Shown one piece after another: positions 42,890 through 55,475 of a stretch of DNA of 64,000 bases. A program made the translations under genes and the position numbers. The stretch covers positions 178,217,134-178,281,133 of the forward strand of contig OY726558.1 in NCBI GenBank assembly GCA_963383645.1, given 5' to 3'. This DNA is from Muscardinus avellanarius. Lineage: Eukaryota > Chordata > Mammalia > Rodentia > Gliridae. A model generated the notes under the pieces. The model saw only the letters and a list, made by a program, of their open reading frames with translations, ran no database searches and had not been told where the DNA came from. Numbering within the stretch: the stretch's first letter is position 1; each line of letters begins with the position of its first letter.

Positions 42890-43115
42890 AAGCTAGAATT
42901 TTACTCTTCAAGTTTTTAGTTTTAAACTTGGTACAAAATAGTATATAATATTCCTTATTCTATAGGTATATAACTATGTATTACTGACCTACTTATCATT
43001 TGTTTATCTATGCCAGGAACTGTTGCAGTAGATATTTATTGTCATTGCATAATAATCACTGGATAAATGCTACAAAACTTAGTTTTCCTTTTCCCCTACA
43101 TAAATATTTGGTGAT

Positions 43116-43140
43116 TATTATTATTATTATTATTATTATT
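43116..43140. repeat. (ATT)n microsatellite
   Basis: About eight ATT units at the tail of the next antisense SINE. Confidence 0.9.
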
Positions 43141-43151
43141 AATTTATTATA

Positions 43152-43330
43152 TTTATTTTTGGTGGTATTTGTGTTCCTGGAAGCCCTTCTACCTCCGGGC
43201 AACACTCCCAGACACATTTTATATTTTTTATTTGGAAACAGGGTCTCTTAAGCCAGCGAGGCTGGTTCTGAACCAGCGCAATCCTCCTGTCTCCAGATCC
43301 CAAGCAAGGATTACATGCGTGCACCGGCCC
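43152..43330 (-). repeat. B1-dID SINE (younger subfamily), antisense
   Basis: tttgtgttcctggaagccc at the ID end, shortened centre (aagccagcgaggctggttc), worn 7SL-like head ending near gcaccggccc. Confidence 0.9.
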
Positions 43331-43883
43331 TTTTTTTATTATTTTTTAAACATGTCTAACATGTCTCATTGGCACTTTGACAAGGTGTTCTGTTTTTTTA
43401 TACTTAGAAGTGTAATTGATAGATTAAAAATCATGTAAATTGAATAACTTTTGTAATAAAAGAATTTAATTTATATCAATTTAAATATCCACCAAAATTT
43501 TATATTACTATTGACTCTCCAAAATTATATTTTGTCAGTATTCATTTATATAATTTAATATAATTCATGTTTTACAATTTAATATAACATACATATACAA
43601 AATTTATTTTCATCTTACAGGAGGTTTTTAAGTTAGGTGTTTTATATATGTGTTCCACATATATAAAACACATAAAAAACAGCACATAAAACTAGGCTTC
43701 ACAATGTGCATTTATAAGAACATTATTACATGTGAAATAGTGAAATATTAGTTATTGGACTTAATTATTTTAGAAAAAATATTTTTTTCTAGAAAGAATT
43801 TTCTTTATATTATTCTAGAATAAAATACTAGCTTTTGTAAAACATCATTAAGATTTTGAAAGTAAATGTATGCTTTTAAAAAC
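43331..43883. other. Unrecognised, very AT-rich
   Basis: A short palindromic repeat of atatgtgttccacatat type lies near 43640-43680; otherwise nothing recognised. Confidence 0.4.
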
Positions 43884-43891
43884 ATAAAGAA

Positions 43892-44133
43892 GCCGGGCGT
43901 GGTGATGCACACTTTTACTCCCCATGCTTGGAAGGCAGAGACAGGAGGATCACACAGAATCGAAGCCGGCCTTGTTGGCTTAAGAGACCCTGTTTCCAAA
44001 TAAAAATATAAAAATAGGTCTGGGAGTGTAGCCTGGAGATAGAAGGATTTCCAGGAACCCCAGTACCACCAAAAATAATAATAATAAAATTAAATTAAAA
44101 ATAAAAATTAAATTAAATTAAATTTAAAAAAAA
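43892..44133 (+). repeat. B1-dID SINE (younger subfamily) with long A-rich tail
   Basis: Starts gccgggcgtggtgatgca, has the shortened centre (cttgttggcttaagagacc), and a 3' end with atttccaggaaccccagt. The tail (44071-44133) is an A-rich AATA/AAATT repeat. Flanked by ataaagaag (43884-43892, 44134-44142). Confidence 0.92.
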
Positions 44134-44142
44134 ATAAAGAAG

Positions 44143-45262
44143 AGTTTTATTTGCCTTCTTTGATTAAAATCTATACTATATTTATATATTTTCCATTGAA
44201 AACATTTTTAAGGCAAAATATATAAAATTTACACTAGTAGTTTATTATTGATATATTTGTACATTACCAAATTTGATACTCTTCTAAAATATTTACTCAT
44301 TTACTTTGAAGGCAAACATATAAGCCTATTGAAATAATCAGCTCCACTACTTTGCCTTATAATCTCTCAAAAATTGGGTTTTATAGGATTCATTCACTGA
44401 AGCAAAATTAATTTCATGCTATACCCAAGAATGTTTTTTATTAAATTCCAAGACATTATAATGTTAAAATTAGATAAATTACACATTACATCAATCCTAG
44501 AATTTCATTGCATATCAAATGAGATCATACAATTATTTCGGGATAACTGAATTTGCTCTAAAATACTGAGTCTCAAAGTTCACATCAGTTCAGAGTCAAT
44601 TACCCATTTTTCCTATGATGAGAAATATTTTTGAATAATATGTAGTTCATTGTTAATTGTGAGAAATTCCTATCTGATTTTTATAATACTCATTAGCTTA
44701 TAAAGAGGAAATCTAAATTTAAGTCATAGAGTTTAAATCCTGAGTTTTAAATTAGAATCATAGAGCTTAAATCAATTTTTATTTTAACATATTAGTCTGT
44801 TTTATTAAATATATGAAACATATTTAATCAAAAACAAATATAATTTTATTCTAAATTTAAATATTTGTAAAACACAAAAATGAATAAATAATAATTTATA
44901 TTTGGATTTGTGACCTCTATTTTAGTCACTGATCTATGTATTAATTTTTTTTCTTTGTTTTCTATTATAAACTTTAAACAAACTCTTCTAGGTGTGTTAT
45001 AGATCTGTACTAAAATATTTCTTATATTATTGAAACCCTGGTAAAGAAATTGTGTTTATGCTCAAAAAGAATATGTACCAAGGATAATTTTTATGTTAAC
45101 TTATATTTCAAAAGATTGTATTTGACTTTAATAATGAAGAAAATTTCAAGAGTCATATTCCAGAAAAAAATACGTCTAAATCACATCTAAATTATAATAA
45201 ATAAACCAAATATATTTAATAACCTTTTACTGGGCACTCATTACATAATGGAAAAAAGATAT
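44143..45262. other. Unrecognised AT-rich DNA
   Basis: No gene or repeat recognised. Confidence 0.4.
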
Positions 45263-45273
45263 ATATTAGATAA

Positions 45274-45463
45274 TTTTTTTTTGTTTTTTGGTGGTACTGG
45301 GGTTCCTGGAAGCCCTTCTACCTCTGGGCTACACTCCCAGACCTATTTTATATTTTTGGAACAGGGTCTCTTACGCCAGCGCGGCTGGCTTCAAACCTGT
45401 GCGATCCTCCTGTCTCCGCCTCCCAAGCGCGGGAATTACAAGCGTGCGTCACCACGCTCGGCT
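45274..45463 (-). repeat. B1-dID SINE (younger subfamily), antisense
   Basis: tactggggttcctggaagcc, shortened centre (cgccagcgcggctggc), end at accacgctcggct; flanked by the 11-bp duplication atattagataa (45263-45273, 45464-45474). Confidence 0.95.
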
Positions 45464-45527
45464 ATATTAGATAAATTTTTAAAAATTGGAAAAGAGTTAT
45501 GAAATCATGAAAAAGAAGATCTTTTCC

Positions 45528-45740
45528 CAGATGTGATCGTATAAACTTGTAATTCCAGGACTTAGGGTATTCAGACAGGAAAATCACAGTTCAAGTCCAG
45601 CTTCAACAATTTAGGGAGTCTCTCAGCAAAATAGGGAAACTATGTTTCAAAAACAAACAAAAAAATACAAAAAAGAACACGACTGACAAAATCACTTGGA
45701 GGTAGAATGCCTCTGGGTTCAATCCTCAGTATCACACACT
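45528..45740 (+). repeat. Old B1-dID SINE
   Basis: Diverged head (gatgtgatcgtataaac), central segment and 3' end (gggttcaatcctcagtatc) are all recognisable; a long CA repeat follows. Confidence 0.78.
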
Positions 45741-45743
45741 AAG

Positions 45744-45746
<3 letters not shown>

Positions 45747-45787
<41 letters not shown>
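45747..45787. repeat. (CA)n microsatellite
   Basis: About 20 CA units with one CG at the end, next to the tail of a SINE. Confidence 0.95.
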
Positions 45788-45789
<2 letters not shown>

Positions 45790-45790
<1 letters not shown>

Positions 45791-46360
45791 AAAGGATAAA
45801 AAAATGAAATTTTTAGACAATTTAAACTTCTTAAGAATGGCATGGGTATTCTCTGTTAGTATTTAGTAGTTAAATTCTTGACAGTGAAATTATATAACCT
45901 GAATTCCTGTGAAATGCTTTCATAAAGTTAAAGAGAGTCTTCTTGAACCAGATTTCTTATGCTTATGATGTGTATCCTTAAATATCTTACTAGAGAATTA
46001 TATCAACATAATATCTAGTGGGCAATTGGTGAATCTCTATTATAAAACAAGTTAGAGGTAAAAATAAAAATGAACGGTACTGTTATAAAACTAATTTGTT
46101 CTTTTGACATTATTCATTTAACCATCAAATCATTGTCTTCTTATTTTAAGATGGTTCTTATAGCTTGGTCAGTCTTATCAAAACCATATCCATTGTTCAG
46201 AACCACATAGACACTGGTTGTATATATGGACCACCTTTTAAGAAATAGTCACCTCTCATCTATATTGAGAAGCTGTTAGTTGTCTTTCTACATGCATCCC
46301 TCTTTCACATCAGTCATCATAACACTGATTAGAATCTAGAAGAAGACATAAATGTCACTT
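45790..46360. other. Unrecognised AT-rich DNA
   Basis: No gene or repeat recognised. Confidence 0.4.
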
Positions 46361-46374
46361 TAAACACTGCATCT

Positions 46375-46587
46375 AAGGCTGGGCGTGGTGGCGCATGCTT
46401 GTAATCCCCCCGCTTGGGACGCGGAGACAGGAGGATCGCGCAGGTTTGAAGCCACCCTTGCTGGCTTAAGAGACCCTGTTTCCAAATAAAAATATAAAAT
46501 AGGTCTGGAAGTGTAGCCCGGAAGTAGAGGGGTTTCCAGGAACCCCAGTATCACCAAAAACAAAAACAAACAAACAAACAAACAAAA
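46375..46587 (+). repeat. B1-dID SINE (younger subfamily), complete
   Basis: Starts near ggctgggcgtggtggcgc, has the shortened centre and the ttccaggaaccccagt 3' end, with a (CAAA)n tail at 46557-46585. A perfect 13-bp duplication aaacactgcatct (46362-46374, 46588-46600) flanks it. Confidence 0.95.
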
Positions 46588-46600
46588 AAACACTGCATCT

Positions 46601-46835
46601 TTGCCATGCCTGGACATGGGCAATGCTTTTTTACTTAGTTCAGCACTAAGAGTAAGGCATTAACTGGTATAGTAACATGAAAGAAATATATCTCTGAGTG
46701 TCTATATGGTAAGAGAGTTTAAGAAAAGAACTCTTCCTACCATCTCTCCATTACAAATTAATATTTGTAAAATAATATTTTAATAAATAATGAAAGCAAA
46801 ACACTGGTTTTTATACTTGTATGTGCATAACAAGG
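46601..46835. other. Unrecognised spacer
   Basis: Nothing recognised. Confidence 0.4.
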
Positions 46836-46849
46836 CACACAGTTTCTTT

Positions 46850-47046
46850 TCTTTTTTTTTTTCCGGTCTGGGCATTTGACCTCTGAACCACACCCCCTGC
46901 CCTATTTTTTATTCTTTATTTTGAAACAAGGTCTCACTGAATTGCAGAGAGCCTCACTAAGTAGCTGAGGTTATCCGCGAACCGCGATCCTCCAGTCTCA
47001 GCCTTCCAAATGCTGGGATTACAAGCGTGCACCACCACGCCCGGCT
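46850..47046 (-). repeat. B1-dID SINE (older), antisense
   Basis: T-run, then ccggtctgggcatttgacc and the end caccaccacgcccggct. The flanks share cacagtttcttt/cacaatttcttt. Confidence 0.9.
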
Positions 47047-47159
47047 CACAATTTCTTTAAACAACCATATTCTTACTACACTCCCAATAATTCCAATTAT
47101 GTAGGATTGGACTAGGCCACCAAATTATTATAAAGTGGTTCTTTCATAATTTGTACTTC

Positions 47160-47291
47160 TCTGGGTGTGGTGGCACACTCTTGTAATCCCTACACTTGAG
47201 AGGCTGAGACAGGAATATTACACAGGTTCAAAGCCAGCCTCAGCTACTTAGTGAGGCTCTCAGCAACTTAGTGAGACCCTGTTTCCAAATA

Positions 47292-47349
<58 letters not shown>

Positions 47350-47428
47350 ATATATTAGCTCTGGGAGTATAGCCCAGAGGTAGAAGGTCTTTGGGTTCCA
47401 GCCCCAGTACCACTGGGGAAAAAAAAAT
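47160..47428 (+). repeat. B1-dID SINE (older) with internal (TA)n expansion
   Basis: Head ctgggtgtggtggcacac, central segment, then a TA repeat of about 50 bases (47297-47352) in the A-rich linker between the two SINE halves, then the ID-like end gttccagccccagtacc. Confidence 0.9.
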
Positions 47429-47429
47429 T

Positions 47430-48325
47430 GTTTTTCTGAGGAAAATACTGCACTTAGTGTACTCTAAGTATGGTACTAGGTACTTTGAATATATTTGAAT
47501 CTCATGAATTTACTCTAAAAATTTTTATATCTTTAGAATGTTTCAACCAGTCATTAAGCAATCAAATGATCAAATAACAAACTACCGCACATATAAAAGA
47601 TAATAATTTTAAGAATAGATAAAAGTCTTTGAGAAATTTTATTTGTAAATAAACAACTAAACTCATTTTATGCTACCTTCCTAGTATTTCCATTTTAAGT
47701 TCCATGTCAGATGCTGCAGGGCACAGTTACATTTTATGCATAGCTTTGGAGAAATTTAAAACAAAATATATTTTTCAGTAATATTTTTGAGGTATTATGT
47801 CATGGATGAATAGGTATCTCCAGTTTATATCTAGAAAACATATGAAAGATTTAATCATTGGAGAAAAAAAGCAAAATCAATTCATGGAAATTTTCTTTAT
47901 ATATATTAAAAATGACTTCACCTTTATATAAGGTATTTCTGATATATTTTAATTTTGTATCTTCATATAAGGAGAAAGCACAGTCTTAACATATTGTTCT
48001 TTTGCTTATTAGATTATTACTGTGAAATGACAAATTAATTCTTTAGGTGAGGCATAATTTTAAATTTATTTTAAATTGATAAAAATTTGTATATATTAAT
48101 TATATATAACATGATATCTTGAACATTTATAAATTGTGAATTGTTAAGTAAGCTAAATAATTTATACATAACTTCATATACAAATATTTTATGGTAAGAC
48201 ACTTAAAATCCACTCTCATCCATTTTCAAGAACACAATGTATTCTTATCAAATACACATAAGTCAAACAATAAATGTTTTAAATTTATTCCATTTAACTA
48301 AATGAACTTTTATATCCTTTGAACA
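47430..48325. other. Unrecognised AT-rich DNA
   Basis: No gene or repeat recognised. Confidence 0.4.
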
Positions 48326-48329
48326 ACAT

Positions 48330-49080
48330 CTGATTATCCACCCAGCCCCTGGTAACCATAATTCTACTCTGCCTATGTGTTTAACATTATTTAGATTTCT
48401 CATGTAAATGAGAGCTTGCCATTTGTCTTTTAGTGTTGGCTTAATCTCACTTAATGTTATATTTCTTAATTCATTTATGTGTTCACAAATGGCAGGATTT
48501 ATTTTTATTTTTATTTTGTGGTACTGGGAATGGAACCAAGAAACTTTCTACCTCCGAGCTACACCCTCAACCCTATATGTTTTATTCTTTATTTTGAGAC
48601 AGGGTCTTATGAGTTACAGAGGGGATAACTAAGTAGCTGAGGCTGTCCATGAACCATGATCCTCCTGTCCCAACTTCCAAATGCTAAGATTACAAGTGTG
48701 CACCAACATTCCTGGCAGATTTCTTTTTTTAAGTTGAAAAGTTTTGCATCATGCATCTATGCCACATTTATTTTAATCATCTTTTGGCTGATGGACGTTT
48801 GGGCTGATTTTGTATCAGCTACTGTGAAAATCCTGAAATGAACACTGACTGCACACATCTCTTTGACAAAGTGATTTAGCCTCCTTTGTATAAATACTCA
48901 GTGGCAGCATTACTAGATTATATTAGAGTTCTAATTTTAAGTTTTTGACAAAGCTTGATACTGTTCCTTATAACAGCTTCACTAATTTAAATTCCCACCA
49001 ATGATATTAAAGAGTTCCCTATATTCCCATTCTTGCTGATACATGCATGTTACTTTTGTCATTTTAATAATGACTTATTT
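48330..49080 (-). mobile_element. Old L1 ORF2/3' fragment, antisense, split by a SINE
   Basis: Antisense ORF2 C-terminal wording on both sides of the SINE at 48507-48714: 'ggcttaatctcacttaatg' to the left; 'tggctgatggacgtttggg', 'aattcccaccaatgatatt' and 'cccattcttgctgatacat' to the right. Heavily decayed. Confidence 0.72.
48507..48714 (-). repeat. B1-dID SINE (older), antisense, inside old L1
   Basis: gtggtactgggaatggaac to gcaccaacattcctggc; the flanks share ggcaggattt/ggcagatttc. Confidence 0.88.
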
Positions 49081-49199
49081 TCATTGTTTTATCTTATTCT
49101 TGCATATATATTACTTGATAAACAATCAAATAAAGTAGCTTGTGTATATTTAAAAAATAATTGTAATTATAAATATATAATTTATTTTCAAAACAGATA

Positions 49200-49330
49200 T
49201 TTCTATTTTTTTTATTGGTACACTATAGTTTCGCAGCATAATGTGGGTCATATTGACAATGGCATACATTCACACAGTACTTGGTGCCCCTCCCACTTAC
49301 CCTTCCCCCTTCTTGATTCTTGGGTATAGC
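49200..49330 (-). mobile_element. L1 3' end, antisense, short
   Basis: 'ttttattggtacactatag' then 'cattcacacagtacttggtg' and a C-rich stretch; a short L1 3' UTR insertion. Confidence 0.65.
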
Positions 49331-49499
49331 ATAAAATAAATTTTGCTTCAGTGAATGAACCCTATAAAACCAAATTTTTTGAGAGATTATAAGAAAAAGT
49401 TGTTGAGTTAATTAGGCTTCACTGTATTTATGACAAAATTTCAGTTAATGAATAATTATATATGTTTGATTAAATGCTATTTGAAATTGATTGTTTTAA

Positions 49500-50340
49500 C
49501 ATGAATAAGAATAAATATGCACAAAAATGCACACTTATGGCAACTGATTTTTGACAAAGAGTCCAAAAACAGTCACTGGAGAAAATGTAGTTTCTTCAAC
49601 AAACAGTGTTGGCAAAACTGGTTAATCATATGCAGAAAATGGAAATAAATCCCACTTTCTTTCCTTGCACAGGAGTCAATTCAAGATGGATAAAAGACTT
49701 GGAAATCAGACCATAAACCTTGGGTCTCTTTGAAGAGGGCATAGGTTCAACACTTCAACACATAGACACAGGTAAAAACTTTCCCAGTAAAACTCCAAAG
49801 GCACAAGAAACTAAAAGCAGATTAATATATGGGACTGCATTAAACTGGAGAGCTTACAATGATCGATATGTGGAATTGCATTAAGCTGGAAAGCTTCTGT
49901 ACAACAAAGGAAAGTGTCAAGAACCTCAACAGAGAGCACTGACAGAATAGGAGAAAACTATTTTTTTCCATAGAAACTAATACCTAGAGTATACAAATAA
50001 CTCAAGAAACTCACAAGAAAACAATAACCCAATCAAAAAAATGGGCAAGTGAACTAAATAGACACTTCACAAATGAGAAATTCAAATAGCCAATAAATAC
50101 ATGAAAAAACACTCAACATTATTAGCAGTCACAGAGATGAAAATCAAAACTACCCTGAGATTTTACCTAACTCCAATTAAAATGACAATCATTCAAGGCA
50201 TAAACAACAAAATATCCTAGTGAGGATGTAGAGAAGTAAGAACTCTAATACATTGTTAGTGGAATTACAAGTTAGTCCAACTACTTTGGAAAATAGTATG
50301 GAAGATCCTCAGAAGAATGAAAAGAAAATAAACAACATTT
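49500..50340 (+). mobile_element. Old L1 ORF2 C-terminal fragment, sense
   Basis: The recognisable order includes 'ggcaactgatttttgacaaa', 'tcaattcaagatggataaaa', 'gacttggaaatcagacc', 'caatcaaaaaaatgggcaag' and 'atgacaatcattcaaggc'. Frameshifts and stops occur throughout. About 45 bases containing 'gcattaaactggagagctt' are tandemly repeated at 49835-49905. Confidence 0.8.
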
Positions 50341-50930
50341 CTGTTGTTTATTTTTCATGACACTGAGTTACTTAAGTAAAATAAATCAAACCCTAAAAAT
50401 AAATATGAAAGTTAATCTTAATACAGTGGGCCCAAGGGAAAACTTGTTTGGCTGATGATTGAGCTTTCAGGAACATTCAACTATAACTTTGTGAGTTTTA
50501 ATTATCTTTATGGATACTGTTTTGGGGAATATGTTTAAATGCCATTAAATATTTAACTTTTTATTTAAATTCTTACTTTTATAAATATACCCATATCATC
50601 TTTTAATTCTTAATGTCAGTATTAAATAAACAAATAGGTAGTTCAAACTCTTGATATACTCTAATTTAGTTATCACAGAAAGTTTGCTAAGTAACTATCC
50701 AGCATACATGTTTGAAATATTGTTTTAGTTTTTAGCACTAATATTTTTTCAGAAAAGTATATCCATAAAAATTAACCTAATTATCCTAATATTTATAAAC
50801 ACTATTTTAAAAATTTTATTCTAAATAAAACATCTTATTCGAAATAAAATGTTTTTTCTAAATTAAAAAAAACATTTTTTTTCCTGTAAATAAGCAAATG
50901 GACTAATCCTTAGTGCCTGCATAATTTGAG
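50341..50930. other. Unrecognised AT-rich DNA
   Basis: No gene or repeat recognised. Confidence 0.4.
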
Positions 50931-50934
50931 GGTC

Positions 50935-51560
50935 CATAAAACCTCCTTCATTTCTGACTCAAAATGACTCATAGTATACCAAGATAACCCTTAAGTTTGA
51001 AAACTGGATCCAAGGACTCATAAGCATCTTCAAAGCTATATTACTCATGGTGATGGTTTATTACAGTGAAGAGACAACAATTAAAATTAGGCAGAGAATG
51101 AAGTACATAGACCAGGGGCAGAAATTGTTCCAAGCATGGACTTTCAGTTATTTTCAAAGTAGTCAACTTCTAGTTTTCCCCCCTGGAGTTTTGCCATGTA
51201 AATGATGTTTATTTATCAAATTAGCAGCAGTTAGTAATATTCACGGATTATTGCCAAACAAGAAAAATCTTCTAAGCGTGTGTGTCCAGAGCTCTTATTA
51301 GTGATCAATCACAAAAGTTTGGTAGATCTCTTCTATGACTGTCCTTAGTCTCTAGCTCTTCACAGGTCATAGTGTTATCTTATGGTTTCAAAGACCCACT
51401 GTAATCCACATCACAATAGTAAGCACAGAGTACTGAGAAAACACAAAGTCTCAAAGGTCAACAAAGACACTCTTATTGGGTAGTATATTCCACATGCTTA
51501 GAGATCATCTCTCAGCATCTGAGGAAAAATCTCAGACCTCTCTTTGACAAAATAAACCTT
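50935..51560 (-). repeat. Candidate ERVL-type LTR, antisense
   Basis: 'actcataagcatcttcaaag', 'gatggtttattacagtgaag' and later 'caaagacccactgtaatcc' recall the antisense of a common ancient ERVL-type LTR, with the polyadenylation region near 51055-51065. The ends are not defined. Confidence 0.42.
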
Positions 51561-52265
51561 TTACTGTCCAGTATCTTAAACATAATTTATTGTACTATAC
51601 ACATATATAGATTGAGATGCAATAGAAAAAGTTACTTAAAAATTTTTATTAAAACCAAAAGCATCATTATTTTCTTTACCAGTGCTAAATAAAATTTTAA
51701 AAATGTAATGATTTCATTTTTGTACTGTTAATTTCATTTCTAAAGCAGTGTATAAAGTAGGCAATTACAAGAACAAAACTATAAAAACAAAAATGATAGT
51801 ACAAATCAAATTTTAATTTATCATGTGAAATTTTACTTGCTCTTATAGGATACAGAGAATATGGCATAAAGAAGGTCAAAGAAAGGAAACACAACTTAAT
51901 TTAAAAATCCTGCTGTCAGAATTAGGGGACTTAGAGTCTTATCTTGGATTTGTGATTAATTTGTTATATGATTTGCACAAATAGCTTAACCTTGCAAGAA
52001 CACAATTTGTCCATTTCTAATTAGTGAGTAGATTAAACTGGATTGATTTAAATTCCATCACTACCTACAAAGTTTTGAATATTTATACTTTTTACCAAAA
52101 GATAGCAAAGATTTATGTAAGAGTTAGCTTATCACAATGATAAAATCAGTTCACAAGTCAGTATTTTAAAGTATTAAAAAGAGAAATATCAAGAATTTGA
52201 GTCATTATATTTTTGTATGATAACTTTAACTAAATTTTATTAAAATTCTTTATGATGTTTTTTTT
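51561..52265. other. Unrecognised AT-rich DNA
   Basis: No gene or repeat recognised. Confidence 0.4.
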
Positions 52266-52286
52266 TTAGAAATAAAAAGCATATAG

Positions 52287-52516
52287 AGCTGGGCATGGTG
52301 GCGCATGCTTGTAATCCCCATGCTTGGGAAGCTGAGACAGGAGGATCGTGCTGGTTTGAAGCCAGCCTCAGCTACTGAGTGAGGCTCTAAGCAACTTAGT
52401 GAGACCCTGTTTCCATATAAAATATAAAATAGGTCTTGGAGCATAGCCCCGAGGTAGAAAGCCTCTAGGTTCCACCCCCAGTACCACCAAAAAACAAAAA
52501 CAAACACAAACAAAAA
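52287..52516 (+). repeat. B1-dID SINE (older subfamily)
   Basis: Starts gctgggcatggtggcgca, full centre, 3' end gttccacccccagtaccacc and A-rich tail. The 19-bp duplication agaaataaaaagcatatag (52268-52286) recurs at 52517-52535 with one difference. Confidence 0.95.
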
Positions 52517-52535
52517 AGAAATAAAAAACATATAG

Positions 52536-54680
52536 GACAATTTCTAATCAATTAAAAATATTTTGCAACATTCTATATTAACATACAGTTATTTAATACC
52601 TTTTAAAGTTGTTGAATTTGTCTTAACTTTAAGTTGGTTATATAAGTTTCCACTAAACTTATATGTAATATATAGATGAACATGTTAAAATATTGTAGTA
52701 TAAATTTACTCATTCTACTATTAAGTAAAATTTTATCTCAGTTTTAATGTGCTACTGAAATACCAATTACAAGATAAATCATACAGAAGCACAAATAGTT
52801 ACATATTGTGCACTAAATCTCCACATTCTTAATATTTTGTCCTCAGTCTGTAATAGTTACTTTAGTTTTACTTTTACTTTGAAATGCTCTATTTTCTCTG
52901 GCAAAATTTTTTCAAATAAAATATTTATTCCTGCTAAGAAAATATTTTATTTTGGTATTTCCTTAGAGTCCAAATGTTTGTATCAGTAGCAAACATTTGT
53001 CTTCTAGAAATGAGCTCTAAAATTGACTATTCCTTTCAAAGATTTTGGCAACTGTGTAGTATGGGCAGTAGGTTTAGCCAACTGTCTTTCCATCTGCTAC
53101 TCCTATTTCTCTGAAATTTTTTCCCAATTAGCCAAAAACACTTTAGAGATCCCAGTGGCTTCCTGGAAAAAAGCATATTTAAGCATTTTTTCCACTTGGG
53201 TAAATGAAGCACTTAAAACAATTCACACTTAAGAAAACACTACCAGGAAATATAAATTACTCGAATGCTTTTGAAAGTTGGTGACTTTTCAAGTAAACAT
53301 ATGGCTTTAAAGTATTTATTTAATGATTAAAGATTTCTATATCTCTCTATATATATGCATATAACTAGTACATATAATTTAAAAGTTGAAAAATGCTGAT
53401 TTAATTTGCTAACCAAAATCTGATACAGTATGCCTTCATGAACAGAATACACCTATATATCCACTAATATAAATACAATTAGGTTTTTCAAAACTACAAA
53501 TTTAGAAAAAAGAACAAAAACATTCTAAATGGAAGAATCAACAATTTCTACAATAGAAAATTAAAAATATATAAATTTAATATTACTGAAAATGTATAAT
53601 ATTGTTATTTACATGATTTTATTTTGAATATTTAATTTGACCAAGCCTATGAATAAATAAACATAAAATTGATTTACCACACTTATTCAATTACATAATG
53701 AGACTTGATAATTATATGGTTAGAGGTGAAAAAAGGAAATTTACATTACATTAATTTGCATACTCATCAAAGTGATAGGGGTGCAAGCGCTGAGTGGGAG
53801 GGCGCTGGTGCCCACTTATTCTGTGTTTTTTTGAAGCTCAAAACCTTTTAGGACAATGTTGGCAATTGTCTTTATCTCAATGGTGTAAACAAGATTTGTT
53901 TCTTTCTGAACTTCTGTCACAGTGTCTCACTCTTATATTCCTGGCTCTCTCATTCTTTGGCTTCAGAGTTCTATCTAACAAATCCAATTTGGCCTCTTCC
54001 TTATTCAGTCTTTCCTCTATGATGTGTTGAATTCAAAACCCATTCTCCGAACTCCAGATCAGGAACTGATGTAGCATTTTAATCCTGAGGTGACTGAAAT
54101 TGTTGCCTGCAATATTTAATGAGATTTATTTTTTTATTGATGCTGATATAGAATTTTGATGTGGAAGAATTGTGACTATAATTCAATCTTACATGTAATT
54201 TTATATTACTTATGTAATATATGTATTGATATGGAAAAGCCATGCCCTTGACCAAGAGTGCAAAATAATTGCTCTTTTGTTAAGTGTTAAGGACCAGGAA
54301 ATATTTTACCTCTTCCCTCTCTGAGCTTTGAGACAATTTATAAATCAAATAAAAAACAATAGGTGGATTATTTAATACAATAACAATTACTAATAAATCC
54401 AGACCTAGCATGTAATTTGGCTTTGAAACAAACCGACTTATCAACTCCTACATTTCTTCAGTTTTATCATAGAATAAAAAAACAGAAATTTTCATTCTGT
54501 AGAATAAATCATTTCTTTTTCTGTGCCTCCTCTTATCAGTTTAGTGAGGAGGAGGCAAGTTCTCACATTGGTGATTTTTAATTGATCCTCAGGGGACAAA
54601 TAAGACATAAAAATTAACTTGATTCATCATCTTGATAAGGAAGAAAAAATAGACAAGAGGCCAGGAGTTTAAGGGAAGTC
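52536..54680. other. Unrecognised AT-rich DNA
   Basis: No gene or repeat family was recognised. A GC-richer patch at 53770-53820 stands out but codes for nothing recognisable. Confidence 0.4.
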
Positions 54681-54684
54681 CATC

Positions 54685-54750
54685 TTTAAAAAATATACAT
54701 TTATTAGTGCACTGTAATTATACATCATAATGCAGTTCAGAATAACAGAA

Positions 54751-54802
<52 letters not shown>

Positions 54803-54860
54803 CACTTGATGTGTTTTCCTCTGAAACTAACTTTACTCCCTCCTCCATCAATATATTATT
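54685..54860 (-). mobile_element. L1 3' end, antisense, with (CA)n expansion
   Basis: 'acatttattagtgcactgta' and 'catcataatgcagttcagaa' match L1 3' ends elsewhere. A CA repeat of about 46 bases (54753-54799) has grown at the place where other copies read 'catacatgcacaca'. Confidence 0.65.
54753..54799. repeat. (CA)n microsatellite
   Basis: About 23 uninterrupted CA units inside the L1 3' fragment. Confidence 0.95.
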
Positions 54861-55469
54861 AAGATTGGTGTTGATAACTTTGTCTATGAACCTAGCATTA
54901 TTTAAAATGTTTCCTTCATCATGTCTCTATCCTTCTCTCCTCACTTCTTACCCTTTTCACTATTCTACAAGTATCTCTCCGTATTTATGTGTAGACTCTT
55001 TTTTTCTTAATTTCTTTCTTGCTTCCACAATATAATAGGGTCATAACATGTATCACTGTTTAAAGGAACCCCCTACTTTTGGGTGGTGAATTTTCACTGG
55101 AAAACATATCTTCACACCTTCTTTTTTATATTCTTGTACTGAGCTTTTAAATCTATATTCAAACCTCAATAAAGCTACCTTCCTCAAAGTAGAATACCAG
55201 CAGTCCCAATCCCACATTCATGAAGAACATCTTTGAGTAAGAAATGGCTAGTAAAAATTTTCCCCAAGAAGTTTTAAAATGGGTACAAAAATATAACACC
55301 ATTACAATGATAGAGTAAAATTAATTCAATGCCATTTTGAATTATTTCCTAATTGCCCTACTATTTGTGAAATGAAGTTTCAAATTTTTTTTTTTTAATC
55401 TCAATCCTTAGTCATGGTAAAAATTCACCTGCAATTTGGCCTGATTCCTTCATATCTATGTGCTAGAAC
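54861..55469. other. Unrecognised DNA
   Basis: Probably partly old L1 3' sequence on the left, with nothing recognised further right. Confidence 0.35.
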
Positions 55470-55475
55470 TACCTT
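55470..55475. repeat. 6-bp target duplication (left) of the class II LTR
   Basis: tacctt stands directly before the LTR's TG and directly after its CA (55932-55937). Confidence 0.85.
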